A stretch of DNA of 64,000 nt, taken from Adiantum capillus-veneris (lineage: Eukaryota; Streptophyta; Polypodiopsida; Polypodiales; Pteridaceae). The position numbers and the translations under genes were made by a program. The notes below the pieces were generated by a model that saw only the letters and a program-made list of their open reading frames with translations, had not been told where the DNA came from and did not search any database. How positions within the stretch are numbered: position 1 is the first letter of the stretch; every line of letters begins with the position of its first letter. This document shows positions 59,788 through 64,000 of the stretch, one piece after another. Where the stretch lies: positions 64,161,469 through 64,225,468 of the forward strand of contig CM043963.1 of assembly GCA_014529385.2 (NCBI GenBank), in the 5' to 3' direction.

Positions 59788-59805
59788 TCCTCCGTGGGGG
59801 CGCCA
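59788..59805 (-). promoter_or_regulatory. Primer-binding site of the Tat element
   Basis: The minus strand reads TGGCGCCCCCACGGAGGA six bases inside the 5' LTR. The first eight bases fit the 3' end of plant tRNA-Lys (TGGCGCCC); the rest is only partly matched. Confidence 0.7.
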
Positions 59806-59811
59806 AAAGAA

Positions 59812-60953
59812 TGTGAGCGGGATGGAAACACACACAACGCCTCTATAATGACCCGACACACACTCTTGGGATGATACACACACAAACTATGGGGCACCAC
59901 TCGGCTTACACAATCCACCTGGCCGAGACAGGGAACACATCGATGGAGCGAGAGGAGAGAGACTATCCACTTTCCCACTCCACACAGAGACACACACACA
60001 CAAAAAAAAAAAAAAACTCAGCTCAAAAGAGGAGAACTTCTGATAATTAGATACAAATGAGCTTGGGCCAACACCAAGGGGCAAATAGCTCACACAAAAT
60101 GGGTAAAATATACCAGATACATTCACAAATTGGAGAAGAAGCTTCGCTCATAGGAGAAACTTACACAGCAAAAATAGCACAAAAAGAGTAAGAAATTTGG
60201 CAAAATGGACAGCTCCATCGCGTCCGGAACGGCCCAAAACCCCAGTCTACAATGTCAAAGTACTCAAATCCGACCTCGGATGAGCAGTTTACGGCCAAAA
60301 CAGGCTCCAAATACCCCAAAAACACACCTGCGGCTCTTCCTCCTCTCTTCTCTACGTTTTTTCTGGTCTTCTCTCAGTTTTTTCAGCTTCCACACTTAGC
60401 TTTATTACTTGGGCACCCTTGGCCTTTTAGATGACCTCCAACGGACCCCGAACAGGCCAAAAACTGACCTCGTAGTGCATAGTTGTCACCCTGCTGCATC
60501 CATACGCACACCTGGCACTCGATTTTTTTCAATAATGCCTCCCGCCACCATGTGAAGTGTCCCCAACATATGGTCCTCATGATGACCGTTCTACATAATT
60601 ATCACAAGAAAACATCCACGTTGTGCCCGTACTTCTCCGCGTGCAAGTATTGACCCCATTCGCCGTCCTAACGCCACTAGATGCCATATGACGCACCTGC
60701 TTACCTCATGTCATCGGCCCGCGGATAGCTTCCTCGAGAAGTTTTACGCGCTACCAACTCCTCATTATTATAGAAAAAACACACTGGTACTAGTAATAGT
60801 GAAAATCGATGCACTATGTACATGCTGCCCTACCTGTACACATGTGGGCCCCACGTAACCACCTGGCTCTGGAAAATGGGCAATCCTTTATTCGATGCAC
60901 CATACATGTGTATGTACATATGTGCAATCCCTTGCTCAAAAAAACTCCTGACA
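59812..60953 (-). repeat. LTR of the Tat element (5' LTR in element direction)
   Basis: Length 1142 bp. It differs from the other LTR by scattered substitutions and a small insertion near 60306 ('ataccccaa'). On the minus strand AATAAAG occurs near 60400 and is a possible polyadenylation signal. Confidence 0.93.
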
Positions 60954-60957
60954 CCGT
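60954..60957. repeat. Target-site duplication, right copy
   Basis: CCGT directly after the LTR end; it is the pair of 52305-52308. Confidence 0.75.
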
Positions 60958-61436
60958 CTCCATGTTCACTAACTGGAACTAGTCAACTACTTCCACTAAA
61001 GATGTATCCTCGGCTGTCAAAACGACCGAGAGGTTCGAGTCAAGGACAGCGACATCATCTTGCATATTCCAAGGAAAATTTGAAACTCCAAAACTGTAAA
61101 GAAATTTGTGTCATACAAAATTGAATATATTAAAAGAATTTATTGTGAAAAAAAGAATAGCACGCACCAAAGCAAGCAATTGATGATTGAGTCTGTGAGT
61201 TCCCTCGTCCGATTCTGTAAAATTGCAATCTTGTGGGGGTGATATGGAAAATACAGAATGCGTCCCCACACAGGAAGGACAACATGGAAATAGGGAAACA
61301 ACAATGACAAATCATCAGCGTTGGCATTGCTGATGGCATCTGCCATTTGTTACTCCATCATCTCAAGGCGTAACTGCTCCAATCTTTCACTATCGTCTTC
61401 TGTTGTGTCCCGCTCGGTGTTGAGACGGGTGTTGTA
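60954..61436 (-). pseudogene. Linker and start of ULP1 core, in frame with H3
   Basis: After the TGA the same frame reads 'YNTRLNTERDTTEDDSERLE', then a TAA, then 'ADDLSLLFPYFHVVLPVWG' and 'NRTRELTDSIINCLL'. The last string matches the 'LND-IINFY-LL' opening of ULP1/SENP proteases. A donor GTGCGTG follows at 61167 and an acceptor TTTACAG at 61094. Splicing joins TG to T and keeps the frame into 'FGVSNFPWNMQDDVAVLDS'. The exon then runs through a TAG to the Tat insertion point at 60953. Confidence 0.6.
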
Positions 61437-61982
61437 TCAATGCATTTGTGTAGATACTTCATGAACTTTGACCTTGTCAATAGGTGGTATTCTAAGAATA
61501 TTTTCCATCTTTCGGTCTAAAATACCGGCAGGCGGTATTGTTTTGTCATACCTGAACCTGAGAAGGCAAAGTGTGTTAATGTCTCGCGGCATCAATGTTT
61601 TCCTATGGGCGTGGGCCGAGAGATTGTAGCTGTCCTGGAAAATCTCTACAAAAAAATCCTCGGCGGCCTCGTGCAAGCACCCCATTGCACTTCGAGACCA
61701 CCAGAAATTCAGGTTGTGTTGCTCACAAATCTCGCGAACAACTCTCTGGAATGGCAGTTTAGGTATTGCCAATGAAATGTATTTTTGGAGCTTACGAAGT
61801 TCGAGTAGAACGCTCCTATTCTGCTCGTATCTTCTTCTTCGCATTGTTGCCCGTAAATGCGGCATGGTCTTGCCCGGAATCACCTGCGATGTTGACGGTT
61901 GCACTGTAGACGAGCTAGCCTGGCCCTGCGGACCAGACTGGCTAGGATAAACCTTCCTTGCTGTATGCTTTGTGCGGGCCAT
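61437..61982 (-). CDS. Histone H3-like protein (first part of the fusion gene)
   Basis: The 181-codon frame starts 'MARTKHTARK'; canonical H3 has ARTKQTARK, and plant CENH3 also starts MARTKH. Lys4 and Lys9 equivalents are kept. Residues about 11-50 are Ser/Gln/Pro-rich and unlike the H3 tail. The fold begins at about residue 55 with 'LLELRKLQKYISLAIPKLPF', followed by 'QRVVREI' (alpha-1), a 13-residue stretch of canonical length, 'LHEAAEDFFVEIFQD' (alpha-2) and 'AHRKTLMPRDINTL' (alpha-3). The CENH3-type longer loop 1 is absent. About 45 further residues follow that no H3 has. A TATAAA lies about 116 bp upstream. It could package DNA, mimic H3 for binding, or deliver the protease to chromatin. 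Confidence 0.85.
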   Translation of the reverse strand: MARTKHTARKVYPSQSGPQGQASSSTVQPSTSQVIPGKTMPHLRATMRRRRYEQNRSVLLELRKLQKYISLAIPKLPFQRVVREICEQHNLNFWWSRSAMGCLHEAAEDFFVEIFQDSYNLSAHAHRKTLMPRDINTLCLLRFRYDKTIPPAGILDRKMENILRIPPIDKVKVHEVSTQMH

Positions 61983-62254
61983 GACTTGAACGAGGAGAAT
62001 GCGAGGAAATATGGAAATCAGGATGTGGGTAAAAATGCAGAGTGACTAGAGACACTTCGGAAAAAAAAAAGAGAAAAAAAAGGGGAGGGGGGGGGTGTTT
62101 ATATTAGCGGAATAAGTATAATGAGAAGAGGCGGCTGCATTAATCATGACATTGCGAGGTATGACGGGAAGCGTGAGAGCATAATGGTTACGCACCACGT
62201 GGCACATCGGGACTCAACACGATATTGGTGATGCCAAAATTAGTGGCACTGCCT

Positions 62255-62458
62255 ATTCGCGGTGTGGCACGACGAGGAAAGAAGCGCCCCAATGGGTTGC
62301 CCTAGAAACAACGATATGTTGCGGCACAACGCAAGGAGACGGACCTGAGTACTCTGGACTAGCCGTATCGCGTTATGACACCACAACAAGCTGTCGCGCC
62401 AAAACGCGATAGCGGTGCTTTTCTGGGGTGGCGGCACCAGTTTCGCATTGTGGCGCGA
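62255..62458. promoter_or_regulatory. Four 18-bp repeats with an E2F-type site
   Basis: Plus-strand copies: 62255-62272 ATTCGCGGTGTGGCACGA, 62366-62383 TATCGCGTTATGACACCA and 62441-62458 TTTCGCATTGTGGCGCGA. Minus-strand copy: 62394-62411 TATCGCGTTTTGGCGCGA. The last contains TTTGGCGC, a perfect match to the E2F consensus TTTSSCGC known from S-phase genes, including histones. Confidence 0.55.
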
Positions 62459-62564
62459 TCGTTCCACAGAGTCTGACACGTGGAATAATCATCACGGCGA
62501 CTGCATGATGCACGGAGGCCCCATGATGCATGTCAATCAATGTCATCAATGTCCTCGAGAGTCC

Positions 62565-62572
62565 TATAAATA
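62565..62572 (+). promoter_or_regulatory. TATA box of the acidic gene
   Basis: TATAAATA in the context 'gtcctataaatatgac', 74 bp before the first ATG, a usual distance for a plant TATA box plus short 5' untranslated region. Confidence 0.65.
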
Positions 62573-62645
62573 TGACTTGCTCCCCCATTTGCCCTTTGTT
62601 TGGATGTTGTGCTCTCTCGTCTATCTTCCCTTTTGAATTTCCGTT

Positions 62646-64000
62646 ATGGACCCCTTTAATGTTGAAGCAGAGGAGGAAGTGCCTTGCTCTCAGGATGCCC
62701 CCCAAGACAAACTATCTCATTTTCTATACCGCATTGGGCTTCAGCAGCGCGAGACAGAGATCAGGCCGATGTTCAATCCGGATTTCTCTTTGCATGAGTG
62801 GATTGTCTCGGCGCAACATTACCTATCAGGTTTTGAGCAGCCCTACCAGTAGCAAACGTCCGGTGGCACTGTCGAGATACAAGGAGTTCGTTTTGTTCAC
62901 ATGGAGGATATCAATTCGGACTCCTCCAAGAAACGCATATTTTCTAGGAGTTGCCTTAAGCTGCCAATGCACTTGCGGATAACATACTACAAGTGTACAC
63001 TTCATAACCGCAAGTGTCGAGCGGATGAATATTATGCAGGTTTTATTTTATATTTGCATTTAATTTTGGATGAGCATGTTGATGTTGCAGAGGCCTCACT
63101 AGAGGATCAGACTGGGGAGGGTCAAGAGCCCAAGTCTCGGGGAAGCCTTGCCTTGCAGGTTTCAGAGGGAGTCCAGCTTCAGGAGGGTGCTTTGCCTACT
63201 AGTGTTCTACCTACCATACCTATTGGTGATTTGCAGTATGTCATGCTTAACGACATTATGGAGCTTTTTGACCTTCAAGAGGACTATTGCCTTGCCATTG
63301 TGGCACAAAATCTCAAAGAGGATGATGCTGTCATTGACCCTGAGCACGACAAGTATTCTATTATAGATGCCCATGTAAATGACGATGAGTTCGTTGACCC
63401 CGCAAGTGCACTTGTGATGATTTACAATGATGTTGCTAGGTATGAGCGCACACTTCCAAGAGAAAATGAGTTTATGGAAGTGAAAAAAAAGCTAGGGATT
63501 GAAGAAATGGGTAAGGCAAGCACTTCTTCATCATCTTTGGCCTCAACCTCCAATGCGCCCACTAGAGGTCAGGGCGGCATCAACCTATGGAATGAGGACT
63601 TACTTGAGGAAGATGAAAACCAGAAGGTAATCTTTTTTTATTTGCCTTACCTTTTTGGTTTCTACTTATCTCATTTCATAACTTTAATTTGTTGCAGTTG
63701 GTGGTCTATGATGATACCTTCATTCCTCGCCCTCGTGGACAAGGCATGGAAGATTTAGGGAAGAATTCCTCTCTCGGCCAATACTTAAAGATTAATCTTA
63801 AGTATCCGAGTTTTTTGGTCTTCCATTCATCCTTCTCCAATGAAAACACGGAGCTACCCTTGATGACGTTGAAGACACTTTCAAGATATTTAGGAGGGTC
63901 CGTCATTAGGTGGAACCCAGATAAAATAATGCTTTTAGAAAAAAAGGCCACATTGTATATGTTTGGCCAAGGGCTAGGAATGTATGGTTTGCGTAGTCGC
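62646..64000 (+). pseudogene. Acidic protein gene divergent from H3-ULP1, runs off the window
   Basis: The frame opens 'MDPFNVEAEEEVPCSQDAPQ' and runs through 'FNPDFSLHEWIVSAQHYLSG' to a TAG at 62850. The same frame then continues ('GGTVEIQGVRFVHMEDINSD') to 63626. A donor GTAATC at 63627 and acceptor TTGTTGCAG at 63697 keep the phase into 'LVVYDDTFIPRPRGQGMEDL', open to the window end. A 51-bp GT-AG stretch (63040-63090) could be a second intron. It is rich in Asp and Glu and has no recognised domain. Its head-to-head position suggests a partner of the H3-ULP1 protein, but that is inference. Confidence 0.5.

Larger units (their letters stand above)
52309..60953 (-). mobile_element. Tat-lineage Ty3/gypsy LTR retrotransposon, complete structure
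   Basis: Both LTRs (52309-53439 and 59812-60953), a primer-binding site, a polypurine tract, Gag, protease, reverse transcriptase, two RNase H domains and integrase are present on the minus strand. An extra archaeal-type RNase H between the Ty3 RNase H and the integrase defines the Tat group. The flanks share CCGT (52305-52308 and 60954-60957). The LTRs differ by a few percent by eye, so insertion is not very old. Frameshifts in Gag and reverse transcriptase show that the copy cannot move by itself. It lies inside an exon of the H3-ULP1 gene. Confidence 0.92.
51354..61982 (-). pseudogene. Histone H3-ULP1 protease fusion gene, split by a Tat element
   Basis: Predicted exons on the minus strand are 61982-61168, 61093-60954 joined across the Tat insertion to 52308-52274, then 52183-52100, 52018-51841 and 51712-51354. 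All introns have GT-AG ends, and the phases agree at each junction through the catalytic core; only the tail junction has alternatives. Order of domains: H3-like tail and fold, a charged linker, a ULP1 core starting 'LTDSIINCLL', the His motif 'GAHWSLILLH', the Cys motif 'QDDAYSCGWRV', and a Pro-rich tail. ULP1/SENP enzymes cut ubiquitin-like modifiers such as SUMO or NEDD8 from proteins. In-frame stops lie at 61437 (TGA), 61350 (TAA) and 60979 (TAG). Known H3 proteins do not carry a protease, so this would be a new arrangement. The alternative is two adjacent genes. Confidence 0.55.
61983..62645. promoter_or_regulatory. Divergent promoter between H3-ULP1 and the acidic gene
   Basis: A 663-bp head-to-head region. 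For the plus gene, TATAAATA lies at 62565-62572, 74 bp before ATG. For the minus gene, TATAAA lies at 62098-62103, with a homopurine run (62060-62097, plus strand) between it and the start. Four copies of an 18-bp motif lie at 62255-62458. The arrangement suggests shared control. Confidence 0.6.
49452..64000. mobile_element. Possible DNA transposon carrying BAH-like, H3-ULP1 and acidic genes
   Basis: The left edge is where gypsy coding sequence is cut. The right edge is outside the window. Without the nested Tat element, about 5.9 kb is visible, holding three spliced genes with non-gypsy content. The left terminus resembles the arms of the foldback at 22132, which could be a non-autonomous relative. 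ULP1-type proteases are known cargo of plant Mutator-like elements. A transposase was not found, and the right end and target duplication cannot be checked, so this is a hypothesis. Confidence 0.4.

Noticed and set aside
59740-59811. A tRNA gene (text similar to a T-arm before GGCGCCA)
   Set aside because: Only the 3' end is tRNA-like because it is a primer-binding site; no anticodon or D arm precedes it.
59653-59999. Overlapping frames near the Tat primer site
   Set aside because: They translate leader short tandem repeats and LTR sequence; composition is repetitive and frames overlap without preference.
61437-61982. Assignment as the host's CENH3 gene
   Set aside because: MARTKH fits, but loop 1 has canonical H3 length, KLPFQR is kept and a 45-residue extension leads into a protease; the CENH3 call is not supported.
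60979-62852. All stops being one C-to-T change from Gln or Arg codons, as evidence of deamination or editing
   Set aside because: Every stop codon is by definition one C-to-T change from CAA, CAG or CGA, so the pattern carries no information without the ancestral codons.
49452-64000. Integrated giant virus or Polinton carrying histone and protease genes
   Set aside because: Genes have introns and plant-like promoters; no capsid, polymerase or packaging ATPase was seen, and the protease is C48/ULP1-like with HW and QDD-x3-CG.

Overview
The window reads as nuclear DNA of a land plant with a large, repeat-rich genome. The degenerate pentatricopeptide (PPR) units use phrases such as 'SPDAITYACILKACG', and the spliced genes use GT-AG introns. 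I associate that PPR style with ferns or other seed-free plants, but this is an inference. I found no rRNA, tRNA or prokaryotic operon, and almost every long reading frame belongs to a retroelement.

Layout: (1) 1-9.9 kb is a tandem array of decayed PPR repeats with a higher-order period of about 1.66-1.81 kb. (2) 10.5-16.4 kb is a minus-strand, chromovirus-like Ty3/gypsy element. (3) 17.8-23.7 kb is a 5'-part Ty3/gypsy copy (family G) on the plus strand, containing a foldback of two ~210-bp arms. A chromovirus integrase scrap lies at 24.0-24.3 kb and a (CA)51 microsatellite at 25.3 kb. (4) 26-31 kb is decayed sequence with an alternating-orientation repeat. (5) 31.5-49.45 kb is nested: a plus-strand family G element (31.5-36.6 and 47.85-49.45 kb) is split by a minus-strand copy (36.6-47.85 kb). 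(6) 49.45-64 kb is a chromatin-themed gene cluster that may be one mobile unit. It holds a BAH-like gene (+), a gene (-) joining a histone H3 fold to a ULP1/SENP-type cysteine protease, and a divergent acidic gene (+). An 8.6-kb Tat-lineage LTR retrotransposon with two RNase H domains (52309-60953) sits inside a protease exon with a CCGT target duplication.

Two things stand out. First, the H3-ULP1 gene: one reading frame runs from an H3 fold beginning MARTKHTARK, through a linker, into a ULP1 core with its HW and QDD-x3-CG motifs. Predicted splice phases agree at every junction through the catalytic core. Three in-frame stops and the retroelement break the present copy. Its divergent promoter holds four copies of an 18-bp motif that includes an E2F-type site. 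The left edge of the cluster (49452) lies exactly where gypsy coding homology ends, and begins with the same ~23-bp terminus as the foldback at 22132, so the cluster may be cargo of an undescribed DNA transposon. Second, leaders of family G elements carry regularly spaced CG-centred palindromes. Two copies have unrelated palindrome sequences but nearly the same ~280-300 bp spacing; a third set repeats at ~125 bp.

All coordinates for exons, LTRs and boundaries come from reading by eye; no alignment, fold prediction or database search was run.
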